Positions 45,169 through 53,944 of a DNA stretch of 64,000 nucleotides are shown one piece after another. Position numbers and translations under genes: made by a program. The stretch comes from Gordonia insulae. Lineage in GTDB: Bacteria > Actinomycetota > Actinomycetes > Mycobacteriales > Mycobacteriaceae. How positions within the stretch are numbered: the stretch's first letter is position 1; every line of letters begins with the position of its first letter. Location: the NCBI RefSeq assembly GCF_003855095.1, contig NZ_CP033972.1, positions 2,852,001-2,916,000 on the forward strand, read 5' to 3'. Below the pieces are notes generated by a model that was not told the origin of the DNA, did no database searches, and was given only the letters and a program-made list of their open reading frames with translations.

Positions 45169-46665
45169 TCATTCGGCGAGTCGCGGCAACCGTACCCAGA
45201 ACGTCGACCCCTCACCTGGCGTCGAGTCCACGCCGACGGTCCCGTGGTGCGCGTCCACCAACGCCGCGACGATGGAGAGACCGAGTCCGCTGCCGCCACC
45301 GCTGTCGCCCCGGTGCCGGGATGCGTCGCCGCGGTAGAACCGCTCGAAGACATGGGAGGCCTCATCGGGTGTGAGGCCCTGTCCGGTGTCGGCGACGGTG
45401 AGGAGCACGTCGTCGCGGCCGTTGCCCTGATCGACGCCGACGCCGACGGTGATCGACGCCTCGGCCGGGGTGTGCGCGATGGCGTTGTTGATGAGATTGC
45501 GCAGCACCTGCAGCAGACGGGGCGCGTCACCGGACACCATCGGCGGCTCGTCGGACGCACCTACCTCGATGCGGATCTCACGTTGTGGCGCCGCGGCTTT
45601 CGCGCTGTGCACCGCGTCCGCCGCGAGGGCCAGCACGTCGACGGGTCCGCTGGCGACCGGCCGCTGCGCGTCGAGTCGCGCGAGCATCAGCAGGTCCTCG
45701 ACGAGCAGCCCCATCCGGCCGGCTTCCGCGTCGATCCGGCTCATCGCATCTGTCGCGTTCGGCACGCCGCCCTGCTTGTACAGTTCGGCGAAGCCCTTGA
45801 TGGAGGTCAGCGGGGTGCGCAACTCGTGGCTGGCGTCGGCGATGAAGCGACGCATCTTCGCCTCGGATGCCCTGGCCTGCTGTTCGGAGGCCGCGGTCCG
45901 CGCGAACGCCCGCTGGATCTGGCCCAGCATGGTGTTCAGTGATCCGGACAGACTGCCGACCTCGGTGTTCGGCGGGGCCGTCGGGACCCGCATGTTGAGG
46001 TTGCCTGCGGCGATCGCGTGGGCGGTCTCCTCCACCCGGCGCAGCGGCCGCAGACTGGACCGGACCAGCAGGTAGCTGAGCACGCCGATGGCGACGACGA
46101 CGACGGACCCGATGGCGAGCTGCAACCACATCAGTCGGGACAGCGTCGCGTGCACGTCCGACAGCGGTGTCGCGACGACGGATTCGCCGAAGGGGGTGGA
46201 CGCCTTGACCACCCGCCACTCGGGTCCGGTGCCATCCGCGGATTTCACGGTGACCGGACGCATGGTGCCCGACGGCAGACCGTCGAGGTCGGGTTCGTCG
46301 TCGAAGTCGTTGTTGACGATGGTGTCGCCGGTTCCGATGGTGATCATCGAGTAGTACTGCGACGGTGGACGTCTCGGCCCGGGCGGCATGCCCTGGATGG
46401 GGGCGCTCGCAGGATCACGGGGGCGCGCCCAGGTCTGCAGGGCGTTGGTGAGCCCTTCGTCGGTGCGCGACAACAGGTCCTGCTTCATCGCCGAGGTGAC
46501 CGCGAGACCGGACGCGAGCAGACCCAACACGACCAGCACCAGCGTCAGTCCGACGAGCGACACGCGGAGCGGAATGCCCCGGGTGCGTCGTTGCCCGACG
46601 TCGGACCGGGTCGTCGGGGACACCGGCCGGTCGTCGTGGCGGGCGGGTGCTGGTGCGTTCGTCAC
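45169..46665 (-). CDS. phoR: Sensor histidine kinase PhoR
   Basis: The 498-residue kinase starts at a GTG overlapping the phoP stop (GTGA). It has an N-terminal basic region, a first membrane helix (VSLVGLTLVLVVLGLLASGL), an extracytoplasmic sensor of about 120 residues, a second helix (LAIGSVVVVAIGVLSYLLVR), a HAMP linker and a catalytic core. The phosphorylated histidine lies in FIADASHELRTPLTSIKGFA; N box NNAIAHTPA and G boxes DTGQGLTPDEA and GGGSGLGLSIV follow. The paired regulator resembles mycobacterial PhoP, so the kinase is named PhoR; the signal (pH, Mg or redox in mycobacteria) is not shown by this sequence. Confidence 0.93.
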   Translation of the reverse strand: MTNAPAPARHDDRPVSPTTRSDVGQRRTRGIPLRVSLVGLTLVLVVLGLLASGLAVTSAMKQDLLSRTDEGLTNALQTWARPRDPASAPIQGMPPGPRRPPSQYYSMITIGTGDTIVNNDFDDEPDLDGLPSGTMRPVTVKSADGTGPEWRVVKASTPFGESVVATPLSDVHATLSRLMWLQLAIGSVVVVAIGVLSYLLVRSSLRPLRRVEETAHAIAAGNLNMRVPTAPPNTEVGSLSGSLNTMLGQIQRAFARTAASEQQARASEAKMRRFIADASHELRTPLTSIKGFAELYKQGGVPNATDAMSRIDAEAGRMGLLVEDLLMLARLDAQRPVASGPVDVLALAADAVHSAKAAAPQREIRIEVGASDEPPMVSGDAPRLLQVLRNLINNAIAHTPAEASITVGVGVDQGNGRDDVLLTVADTGQGLTPDEASHVFERFYRGDASRHRGDSGGGSGLGLSIVAALVDAHHGTVGVDSTPGEGSTFWVRLPRLAE

Positions 46666-47387
46666 CGGCGAGGCTCACGCATCACATAGCCGACACCGCG
46701 CAGGGTGTGGATCAGCCGGGTGTCGCCGGTGTCGAGTTTTCGGCGCAGGTACGACACATACGACTCGACCACATTGACCTCTCCGCCGAAGTCGTAGTTC
46801 CACACGTGGTCGAGGATGCGGGGTTTGGACAGCACGGTGCCGGCGTTGACCATGAAGTAGCGCAGGAGAGTGAACTCGGTCGGCGACAGTTGCACGAGCT
46901 CACCCGCCTTCCACACCTCGTGGGTCTCGTCGTCGAGCTCGATGTCGGCAAAGGTGATCCGCGACGATTCCTTGGCCTGCTCGTCGAACCCGCTGCGCCG
47001 CAGCAACACCTGGAGACGTGCGACGACCTCTTCGAGGGAGAACGGCTTGGTGACGTAGTCGTCGCCGCCGATGGTGAGACCGTTGATCTTGTCCTCGACG
47101 GAGTCGCGTGCGGACAGGAACAACGCCGGGGCTGCGACGCCGTCGGCCCGTAGGCGACGCAGCAGACCGAAACCGTCCATGCCGGGCATCATCACGTCGA
47201 GGACCAGGACGTCGGGTTTGAAGGTGCGGCAGCGGTCGATCGCGGCCGGGCCGTTCTCCGCGGTCGACACCTCGTAGCCCTGGAATTTGAGCGAAACCGA
47301 CAGGAGTTCGCGGATGTTCTCCTCGTCGTCGACGACGAGTACCTTTGCGCCCTGACCGGCGCCCTGCCCCTTCACGGATTCGCTCAT
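46662..47387 (-). CDS. phoP: OmpR-type response regulator PhoP
   Basis: The 241-residue regulator starts MSESVKGQGAGQGAKVLVVD; the frame upstream is not coding. The receiver domain has VLVVDDEENIRELLSVSLKF, phosphorylation site VLVLDVMMPGMDGFGLLRRL and GGDDYVTKPFSLEEVVARLQ. The C-terminal winged helix has VWKAGELVQLSPTEFTLLRY, VLSKPRILDHVWNYDFGGEV and VSYLRRKLDTGDTRLIHTLR. This run is nearly identical to M. tuberculosis PhoP as remembered, so the name is confident. In mycobacteria PhoP controls cell-envelope lipids and phosphate/pH responses. The stop overlaps phoR in GTGA. Confidence 0.96.
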   Translation of the reverse strand: MSESVKGQGAGQGAKVLVVDDEENIRELLSVSLKFQGYEVSTAENGPAAIDRCRTFKPDVLVLDVMMPGMDGFGLLRRLRADGVAAPALFLSARDSVEDKINGLTIGGDDYVTKPFSLEEVVARLQVLLRRSGFDEQAKESSRITFADIELDDETHEVWKAGELVQLSPTEFTLLRYFMVNAGTVLSKPRILDHVWNYDFGGEVNVVESYVSYLRRKLDTGDTRLIHTLRGVGYVMREPRR

Positions 47388-47502
47388 GCCATCACTCTCT
47401 CCCACCAGGCTGCCACGAAACTGGGGCATTGCTGGGAGGTTTCTGTGAATGCCGACCTGCGGCGATGGTCGCTGCCGGAGAGAACGGCGTCGCCGTCGGC
47501 GG

Positions 47503-48744
47503 TCAGCGGCGCATGAAGGGGGCCGGATACCCCGGAGATGGCCGGACGTCGCCGAGCCACTGAGCGAGCCGCTCGGCCTCCTCGGCAAGCGCGCGGGTCG
47601 CGGCCCGCGGCAGCTTCTCCAACGGATGCACCTCGATGCGGCCGTCCTCCTTGGATTGCCGCCAGCCGCCGACGATGCGGCCGTCCCACCATGCGGTCTG
47701 GCCGCCGTTGCCGTTGCTGTCGAAGACGTGCTCGCGATGCGGTCCCAGATAGAAGTCGCGCTGCTTCCAGCCCATCGTCGTCGGGTCGAGTTCGGGCAGC
47801 AGGAAGGCCCGCGGCTCGACGTCGTCGGTCGGATTCGCGTCGGGCCGATCGTCGGGGACGTCGTCGGCCAGCACATAGCCGATGTTTCCGTCGTCGAGGT
47901 CGACCTCGACGACGTCGAGCCCGGCCAGTGCGGCCCGAACGGCACGCTTGGTCGAGCCGAGCCACCACACGATGTCGGTCTCGGTGCCCGGCCCGAACGA
48001 GCGCAGCCACCGCCGGACCATCGCCCGGTGCCCGTCCTCGATCGTCTCGGCAGGCAACTCCTCACCGAGCCACCGCGACATCGACGACCACGCAGGCCTC
48101 GACACATGCCACTGTGACGACCACTCGACCCGCTCGCTGCGCTCCCGGCGCCGGGCAGTGTTCGGTCCGCGCACGATCTCGCCGGCAGCGCTCATCATGT
48201 TCAGTACCCGCGGCCCCATCGGCGCCCGCGCCTCCCATTTCGTACCGACGCCGTTCACGACGTAACCGTCGAGGTCCGGGAGACGCTCGCGCAGCTGTGT
48301 CGAGGTGCGCAGCCCGCCGTCGGCGAGATCGTCACGGACCGCCGCGCGGGCCGTGTCGATCCAGACGTCCGGGTCGTCGAAGCCGGGACTGCGCCGCAGG
48401 TCCCGCACCATGTTGGTGCGCTCTGAAGCGGCGACCCGGGGGCCGACCGCGCCGATCGCATCACCCAGGGTCGGGCGGGTGAACACGAACAGGGTGCGAC
48501 GCATGGCGAGTTGCTTCACCAGAGTGCGCTCGCGATAGAGCGCGTCGTCCATCGCCTCGGGGGTGAACCCGGCGATGCGCGCCCACGCGGAGAGGTAGAC
48601 GGTCGACGGGGTGGTCGCGTGGAAGCCGACGAGCGAGTCGGCGAGTTCCGTCACCGACGTCGCGTGGGCGCCGACGCCGAGTCGATGCCGCCGGACCAGG
48701 CGGGCGCGGCGCTGGTCGTCGGCGATAGCGGGGCGCGCGGTCAT
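47503..48744 (-). CDS. Winged-helix DNA-binding protein (HTH_42/DUF1006)
   Basis: The 413-residue protein starts MTARPAIADDQRRARLVRRH and belongs to the winged-helix DNA-binding family typified by YcaQ-like proteins: VTELADSLVGFHATTPSTVY, LVKQLAMRRTLFVFTRPTLG, GPGTETDIVWWLGSTKRAVR and FLLPELDPTTMGWKQRDFYL. Relatives include YcaQ glycosylases that repair interstrand crosslinks, but this is not shown here. A repeat-derived stretch ARRRERSERVEWSSQWHV interrupts the middle; the same DNA lies in the methyltransferase gene. The frame stays open across it. It lies 115 bases after phoP, with the RidA gene upstream on the same strand. Confidence 0.85.
   Translation of the reverse strand: MTARPAIADDQRRARLVRRHRLGVGAHATSVTELADSLVGFHATTPSTVYLSAWARIAGFTPEAMDDALYRERTLVKQLAMRRTLFVFTRPTLGDAIGAVGPRVAASERTNMVRDLRRSPGFDDPDVWIDTARAAVRDDLADGGLRTSTQLRERLPDLDGYVVNGVGTKWEARAPMGPRVLNMMSAAGEIVRGPNTARRRERSERVEWSSQWHVSRPAWSSMSRWLGEELPAETIEDGHRAMVRRWLRSFGPGTETDIVWWLGSTKRAVRAALAGLDVVEVDLDDGNIGYVLADDVPDDRPDANPTDDVEPRAFLLPELDPTTMGWKQRDFYLGPHREHVFDSNGNGGQTAWWDGRIVGGWRQSKEDGRIEVHPLEKLPRAATRALAEEAERLAQWLGDVRPSPGYPAPFMRR
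48129..48152. repeat. 24-base copy of the methyltransferase repeat, inside a coding region
   Basis: The 24 bases are the exact reverse complement of 42420-42443. On this strand they are read within the winged-helix gene as part of ARRRERSER. The copy appears in a conserved protein without breaking its frame. Confidence 0.85.
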
Positions 48745-48766
48745 GCGGACAGGCACATTCCGGTCG

Positions 48767-49168
48767 CTACCCTCGCCCCGGTGCGGCGATCGCCTCGATC
48801 TCGACGACCTGCTCGTCGTAGGGCAGCACGGTGACTCCGAGCATCATCGCCGGCGGGATCTCGCTGCCGAACTCGGCGACGACGGCATCCCAGGCGACCG
48901 ACAGGTCGACCTGAAGTCGTTCCGCGACGTAGATGGTCAGCTTGGCGATGTCAGCCATCGACGCGCCTTGCTCCGCGAGTACGACGGACAGGTTCTGCAG
49001 GCATTTGCGGGTCTGCGCGACGACATCTCCCGGCGCCTCCACCACGCCGTCGGCATCGAGGGGACTGATCCCGGCGGTGAAGAGCAGCGGCCCGGGCGCG
49101 ACGGTCGCGCTGTACGCGAATCCCCCGTCGTGCAGAGCGGCCGATCCGTTCAGACGAACACGCGACAT
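48767..49168 (-). CDS. RidA (YjgF/UK114) family protein
   Basis: The 133-residue protein starts MSRVRLNGSAALHDGGFAYSA, with the longer upstream frame not conserved. YjgF/RidA motifs: GPLLFTAGISPLDADGVVEA, QTRKCLQNLSVVLAEQGASM and VEIEAIAAPGR at the C-terminus. RidA hydrolyses reactive enamine/imine intermediates and forms a trimer. The arginine usually present in the EIEAIA (RCxVEI) segment is not seen, so it may be a non-RidA1 subgroup. It is 22 bases upstream of the winged-helix gene on the same strand. Confidence 0.88.
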   Translation of the reverse strand: MSRVRLNGSAALHDGGFAYSATVAPGPLLFTAGISPLDADGVVEAPGDVVAQTRKCLQNLSVVLAEQGASMADIAKLTIYVAERLQVDLSVAWDAVVAEFGSEIPPAMMLGVTVLPYDEQVVEIEAIAAPGRG

Positions 49169-49182
49169 GCGCCTGATCCTAC

Positions 49183-49227
49183 GTCGGCGGGCCGACAGGA
49201 CAGATCGTCGGCGGGCCGACAGGACAG
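49183..49227. repeat. Two tandem 21-base palindromic units
   Basis: GTCGGCGGGCCGACAGGACAG occurs at 49183-49203 and 49207-49227 (period 24, given here in parts GTCGGCGGGC and CGACAGGACAG). Each has the palindrome GTCGGC-GG-GCCGAC. They lie 14 bases before the RidA start and may be operators. Confidence 0.65.
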
Positions 49228-49250
49228 GTCCTCGGCCGCGAAGGCTGATC

Positions 49251-49327
49251 GCTGCAGCCGTTGGACGACACGCACCCCCGACCGAGTGGCGTCCGTAGCG
49301 CCAAGCGCGTCGTCCACCGGCTGCAGC
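49251..49327. repeat. 23-base inverted repeat with 31-base loop
   Basis: The left arm (49251-49273) begins GCTGCAGCCG and the right arm (49305-49327) ends CCGGCTGCAGC. The arms agree at 21 of 23 positions when one is reverse-complemented, which is much longer than usual operators. It may be a hairpin, a mobile-element remnant, or a binding site for the STAND protein. Confidence 0.8.
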
Positions 49328-49605
49328 AGCGCGTTCGATGGCGGTCGGACGCGCTGGGACCAGTTCACTCCGTGCCGACGCAATCATCCAGTCGACGACG
49401 CCTCGCCGACCCGAATGCGCTGATCAGGGCCGGATCGAACATTCCGGACCGGACACCCGACAGCATCCGGAGTGCCGGTGACCACCGCTCTGGGCCGCAA
49501 CAGCCCGCTCGCCGACGTGTTTGTGCTCACGCGCGATGGCGGTGGCGAGGCGGGTGAGCCATCATTGGGCGACATTTGTCGGTCGGGGAATTTCGGTGAT
49601 GGTGA

Positions 49606-52600
49606 GTGGACTTCGGTGATGCATTGGCCCGGCTGTTCGTGCAGGCCGGGCGCCCGACGCTGCGTGCGGCAGCATCGCGGTCGACGGTGTCGGCCCAGCG
49701 GATCAGCGACTGGCGCAACGGCCGTCATCTGCCCCGCGATTTCACGGTGGTCGAACCGCTGCTGGTGTGGCTCACGGCCCGCGCCGTCGCGGCCGCGGAA
49801 CCCGACGTGCTGTCCATCCCTGCGTGGCGGGAGCTCTGGGATCAGCGTCTGACGGACGCCGGCGACACGGAGTCCGAGCGGCCGGCGTCGCCGGCGGTCG
49901 CTCGCCCGTACGCCGGTCTGGCCACCCTGACCGCGGCCGACAGCGCCCTGTTCTTCGGCCGTGACGATCTGGTCGCGACACTCGTCGACACGATCCTCGG
50001 CGCTGCCTGCGCGGCGCGTGGCCCGCGGCTGGTCATCGTGGCGGGCGTGTCCGGGTCCGGGAAGTCGTCGCTGCTCGGCGCAGGCCTCGCCCGCGACCTT
50101 CGCCTCGCGACCCCGGTGCGGGCCACGATCACACCGAGTGGGGTGCGCGTCGATGACGACACGCACGTGGACTCCCCGCGATCCGACGAGGCACCGGCCG
50201 TCGTCGTGCTCGACCAGTTCGAGGACGTGTTCGCGCTCTCCGACGACCTGGTCGTCGAGAGCATCCGCGCCATCGAGGAGTTGGCCGCCGACACCGTCGT
50301 CGTGCTGGGGGTCCGCGCCGACTTCTTCGGCCAGTGTGTCGAGTTCCCGATCCTGGCCCAGGCCTGGCAGTCGCGATGCGTGATCGTGTCGGAGATGTCC
50401 GGCGCGCAGCTGCGCGATGTCATCAACGGCCCGGTACGGCTGGCCGGTGGCCGGATCGAATCGGGCCTGCCCGACGTGATGATCGGCGACCTGCACGCCG
50501 CGTCCACCGTCGGCGACCGGGCCGGCCGTCTGCCGTTGCTGGCCCACGTCCTCGCCGCGACCTGGTCCCGACGTTCGGGGAACCGGATGACCATCTCCGG
50601 CTATCGCGCCGCCGGCGGCATCGCCCGCGCGGTCGCCGACACCGCGGAGACCGCGTGGTCGACGGTAGATCCGTCCGACCGCAACCTCGCGAGAGCCTTG
50701 CTGCTCGCACTCGTCCACGTGGGACCGGGCGGGTACGCGCTGCGGGTCCCGCTGCACATGGACACGATCGCGGACCGGTTCCCGTCCCGGATCTCGGCCG
50801 TGATCGACATCTTCGCGCAGGCACGGCTGCTCATCGTGGCGTCGGATTCGGTGATGCTCGTCCACGACGTCGTGCTCACCTCGTGGCCGCGGCTCGCGGA
50901 ATGGATTGCGGCCGACTCCGGAATCCACCTGTGGCGTCAGCAGCTCGACGTCGACACCACGGCCTGGGTCGACACCGCACGCAGCCGGTCATTCCTCTAC
51001 ACCGGTTCGCGGTTGGACACCGCACGCCAGCACCGGGCCGCGTTGCGCCGCAACTATCAGCACCTGCTGTCCGCGGACAGCGAGGCGTTCCTCGATGCCG
51101 CCGTCGTCCAGCAGCGACGTCGGCGGGTCGTGCGGATCTGCTCGATCTCTCTCGTCGTGGTGCTGGCGGTGGTCTCCACGATCACCGCCGCCATCGGTTT
51201 CCGGCAGGCCCACGACCTCACCCTGCAGCGCAACAGCGCGGAACGATCGGCCCTGCTGTCACACATCGACAGCCTGCAACAGACCAACCCGTCGCTGGCC
51301 GCCCGCCTCCTCCTGGTGGCACACAGCCTGTACCCGGACGACCCGACGGTGACCCAGAGGATCCTCGGTGCGGCGACGAGTCCGCTGTCGCAGCCACTGG
51401 TCGGGCACACCGGGCCGGTCTACGACGTGACCTTCGACGCCACCGGTGACCGGTTCGCGTCGGCGAGCGGCGACCGCACGGCACGACTCTGGCAGCGCAC
51501 CGACGGCGGCTCCTACCGATCGGTGGCGACACTCACCGGATATCGGAACTATCTGACGTCCACCGCGTTTCACCCGACGCGACCGTTCCTGGCGACCGGT
51601 AGCGGCGACGGCACGGTGAAGGTCTGGGACATCACCACGCCGGACCGCCCGGTTCTCCGGACATCGGTCAGCCCCGGACACGGGACCGTCTACATGGTCC
51701 GGTTCGCGCCGGACGGACGCCATCTCGCCGCGTCGTCCGACGACGGGTCGATCACCGTGTTCGCCGTCTCCGACGACGGTGCGCTACGGGAGACCGCGGT
51801 GCTCGCCGCGCACGACGGGGCGGCGCGCACCGTGGCCTACAGCCCCGACGGGCGTCTCCTGGCCAGCGGCGGGGACGACCGGGTGGTGCACCTGTTCGAC
51901 ACCCGCGTCGGCGACGTCCCGGTACCGGCCGGCCCGCCGCTGCGAGGTTTTCCCAGCATCACCCACGCCGTCGCGTTCAGCCCGGACAGTCGGACCCTCG
52001 CGGTGACCGGTGACAGTCCGAACGCCCAACTCTGGGACGTCGCCGACCCGGCGCGTGCCTTCCCAGTGGCCACCGCACTGCCCAACACCACCGCCGGCTC
52101 ATGGTCGATCACCTTCGACCCGCGCGGCGACCAGGTGGCGTCCGCACGCGCCGACGGCGCGGTGACGGTGTGGAACACGGTCGACCCGTCGGCCCCGGTC
52201 ACCCAGTGGAGTCTCCCGTCGTCGTCGGCCCAAGGGGCACCCGAACAAGGATCGGTCCGCACGTTCTCGACGGCGTTCAGTCCCGACGGCTCCACGCTCC
52301 TGGTGGGGCGGTCGGATGGCGGCTTCGACCTCTGGCACCTACCGTCCGGCGTCATCCCCGATCGCGGCGGCACCGTCACCGGACTCGCCGACAACACCGA
52401 CGGCACGATCCTCGCCACCGTCGGGACCGACACGACGCTCAACATCTGGGCCGACGGCCCTGTCGGCTGGACGCGGCACGCGCGGACTCCGATCGAGCGC
52501 CGGGTGAACGACCACCCGTCGGTGAGTGTGAATGCGAACGGCACGCAGGCGGCCACCGCGAACAACAACGGCGGTCGAATCCAGCTGTGGGACATCACGA

Positions 52601-53394
52601 ACCACGACGGTCCGACGCCGACCGCGGAGCTGGGGGTGTCGACGCGCTACACGAACGCCATCGCCTACGCCCCGCACGCCGACCTGCTGGCCACCGGTGC
52701 CACCGACACGTCGGTGCAGCTGTGGAACACCGCGGACCCACGCCATCCGACGCCCGTCGGTGCGCCGCTGACCGGGCCCGGTGACCTCATCCGCAGTGTC
52801 GTCTTCAGCCCGGACGGTCGCCGTCTCGCGGTGTCCTCCGACGACAAACGCACCTACCTCTACGACATCGACGGCGCCGCGAGCGCGGCATCGCCGTCGC
52901 CGCCGCCGAGCATGATCATCTCGGACACCACCCCGGCCGCCCGCGCACTGTTCAGCCGCGACGGTCACACCCTGGTCCTGGCCGCCCGGGATCTGACCAC
53001 CTGGGACGTCCGCGACCATCGCGCCGAACTCCTCTATCGGGAGCCGGACCTACACGCCTCGACCCTGTCGCTCACGCCGTCGCGACTCGTCGTCGGCACG
53101 TCCACGCATCACCTGACCACCTACACGCTCACCGACGACGGGCGACTCGCCGACGGGCAGTCCATCGTCCCGCTGATCGCCACCACCGACAGCACCACGA
53201 CGTGGCAGCTGCCGGATCACATGTCGACCGACGACACCATCATCACCGCCGGCGACGTGACCGGGAGCCTTCATCTCCAGACCACCGACATCCGCACCGC
53301 ACAACGGTGGGTCTGCGGGTCCACCGCGCCACTGACCGATCCCCAGCGCACGATGTTCCTGCCGCACACCGACATCCCGGACGAGTGTGTCTGA
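49606..53394 (+). CDS. HTH-STAND NTPase-WD40 protein (possible signal-transduction or defence ATPase)
   Basis: The 1262-residue protein starts at GTG (reads MDFGDALARLFVQAGRPTL). Residues 5-60 look like a HTH with STVSAQRISDWRNGRHLPRD. A linker leads to a P-loop NTPase: PYAGLATLTAADSALFFGRD, Walker A VAGVSGSGKSSLLGAGLA (about 144-158), Walker B VVVLDQFEDVFAL (about 199-211) and a helical STAND-type region. A hydrophobic segment (ISLVVVLAVVSTITAAIGF, about 508-530) may anchor it. WD40 blades fill about 590-1230: VYDVTFDATGDRFASASGDR, TARLWQ, VRFAPDGRHLAAS and similar. It ends in a cysteine tail (WVCGST...DECV) common in actinobacterial STAND proteins. The trigger is unknown. Confidence 0.88.
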   Translation: MDFGDALARLFVQAGRPTLRAAASRSTVSAQRISDWRNGRHLPRDFTVVEPLLVWLTARAVAAAEPDVLSIPAWRELWDQRLTDAGDTESERPASPAVARPYAGLATLTAADSALFFGRDDLVATLVDTILGAACAARGPRLVIVAGVSGSGKSSLLGAGLARDLRLATPVRATITPSGVRVDDDTHVDSPRSDEAPAVVVLDQFEDVFALSDDLVVESIRAIEELAADTVVVLGVRADFFGQCVEFPILAQAWQSRCVIVSEMSGAQLRDVINGPVRLAGGRIESGLPDVMIGDLHAASTVGDRAGRLPLLAHVLAATWSRRSGNRMTISGYRAAGGIARAVADTAETAWSTVDPSDRNLARALLLALVHVGPGGYALRVPLHMDTIADRFPSRISAVIDIFAQARLLIVASDSVMLVHDVVLTSWPRLAEWIAADSGIHLWRQQLDVDTTAWVDTARSRSFLYTGSRLDTARQHRAALRRNYQHLLSADSEAFLDAAVVQQRRRRVVRICSISLVVVLAVVSTITAAIGFRQAHDLTLQRNSAERSALLSHIDSLQQTNPSLAARLLLVAHSLYPDDPTVTQRILGAATSPLSQPLVGHTGPVYDVTFDATGDRFASASGDRTARLWQRTDGGSYRSVATLTGYRNYLTSTAFHPTRPFLATGSGDGTVKVWDITTPDRPVLRTSVSPGHGTVYMVRFAPDGRHLAASSDDGSITVFAVSDDGALRETAVLAAHDGAARTVAYSPDGRLLASGGDDRVVHLFDTRVGDVPVPAGPPLRGFPSITHAVAFSPDSRTLAVTGDSPNAQLWDVADPARAFPVATALPNTTAGSWSITFDPRGDQVASARADGAVTVWNTVDPSAPVTQWSLPSSSAQGAPEQGSVRTFSTAFSPDGSTLLVGRSDGGFDLWHLPSGVIPDRGGTVTGLADNTDGTILATVGTDTTLNIWADGPVGWTRHARTPIERRVNDHPSVSVNANGTQAATANNNGGRIQLWDITNHDGPTPTAELGVSTRYTNAIAYAPHADLLATGATDTSVQLWNTADPRHPTPVGAPLTGPGDLIRSVVFSPDGRRLAVSSDDKRTYLYDIDGAASAASPSPPPSMIISDTTPAARALFSRDGHTLVLAARDLTTWDVRDHRAELLYREPDLHASTLSLTPSRLVVGTSTHHLTTYTLTDDGRLADGQSIVPLIATTDSTTTWQLPDHMSTDDTIITAGDVTGSLHLQTTDIRTAQRWVCGSTAPLTDPQRTMFLPHTDIPDECV

Positions 53395-53418
53395 GCGCGG
53401 TTCCCGTCGGAGAGACGA

Positions 53419-53451
53419 GGAACCCGCCGGACCTGAGGCCCGGCGGGTTCC
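53419..53451. terminator. Strong hairpin terminator between convergent genes
   Basis: GGAACCCGCCGG (53419-53430) and CCGGCGGGTTCC (53440-53451) are perfect twelve-base arms, with extra G-C pairs possible inside. It lies between the stops of the STAND-WD40 gene and the small secreted gene and probably terminates both. Confidence 0.85.
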
Positions 53452-53473
53452 CGATGTGGAGCTCTGCTGACGG

Positions 53474-53725
53474 TCAGTACTTGGGCAGCAGGGAGAGCGC
53501 GATCTCGCCGGCCGGAGCGAGCTCCGGATGGCTGACGGTCGCCCGGTCGATCGCGAGCTTGATGTTGTCGAGCGTCGGCGCGGCGTTCTCGACCGTCGGC
53601 TCGACCTTGGGCAGCGGCTCCGCATTCGCCGGCGCGGCCGCCAGGGCGAGTCCGCCCGCCATCGCTGCTCCGGCGATGCCTGCACCGATCACCCGGCGAG
53701 TCACAGTGCGTCCCGATTTGCGCAT
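53474..53725 (-). CDS. Small secreted protein of unknown function
   Basis: The 83-residue frame starts MRKSGRTVTRRVIGAGIAGA; a longer in-frame extension upstream lacks similarity to a signal peptide. The signal sequence has a basic N-terminus, a hydrophobic core (GAGIAGAAMAGGLALAAAP) and cleavage near ANA-EPLPK. The mature chain of about 45 residues (KVEPTVENAAPTLDNIKLAIDRATVSHPELAPAGEIALS in two parts) has no cysteine and ends LLPKY. I recognise no family. It is convergent with the STAND-WD40 gene across a strong terminator. Confidence 0.65.
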   Translation of the reverse strand: MRKSGRTVTRRVIGAGIAGAAMAGGLALAAAPANAEPLPKVEPTVENAAPTLDNIKLAIDRATVSHPELAPAGEIALSLLPKY

Positions 53726-53944
53726 GCTTGTCTCCTTGATTCCCCGGTCCATCCTCGACCGGCTTTCCCCCGGCACCACGGCGCGAGAGTCGTGATGAAT
53801 GACTGCAGTGTCCCAATGTAGGCGGTCGGCTCCCGGTGGACCCCTGGACATGGGTCAGCTCACAATTTGTTATCCAGAAGCGACAATTGCCAACGGACAC
53901 TACGCGTTCGACAGTGGCGATCGTCTCCGGTCACCGGACACGGC

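Larger units (their letters stand above)
49169..49605. other. 437-base non-coding interval with repeats and a large inverted repeat
   Basis: No gene was seen in this stretch between the RidA gene and the STAND-WD40 gene. It contains two tandem copies of a 21-base unit (49183-49203 and 49207-49227), each with GTCGGC-GG-GCCGAC. It also contains a 23-base inverted repeat (49251-49273, 49305-49327) and a weaker CATTCCGG/CCGGAGTG pair (49440-49474). Promoters for both divergent genes must lie within it; no obvious -35/-10 was chosen. Confidence 0.85.

Noticed and set aside
47388..48107. Extended phoP frame to 481 residues
   Set aside because: The extension overlaps the winged-helix gene and contains no receiver-domain sequence; PhoP proteins begin at the chosen ATG.
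49183..49227. Transposon ends or insertion sequence
   Set aside because: The short palindromes are tandem and no transposase or target duplication is seen.
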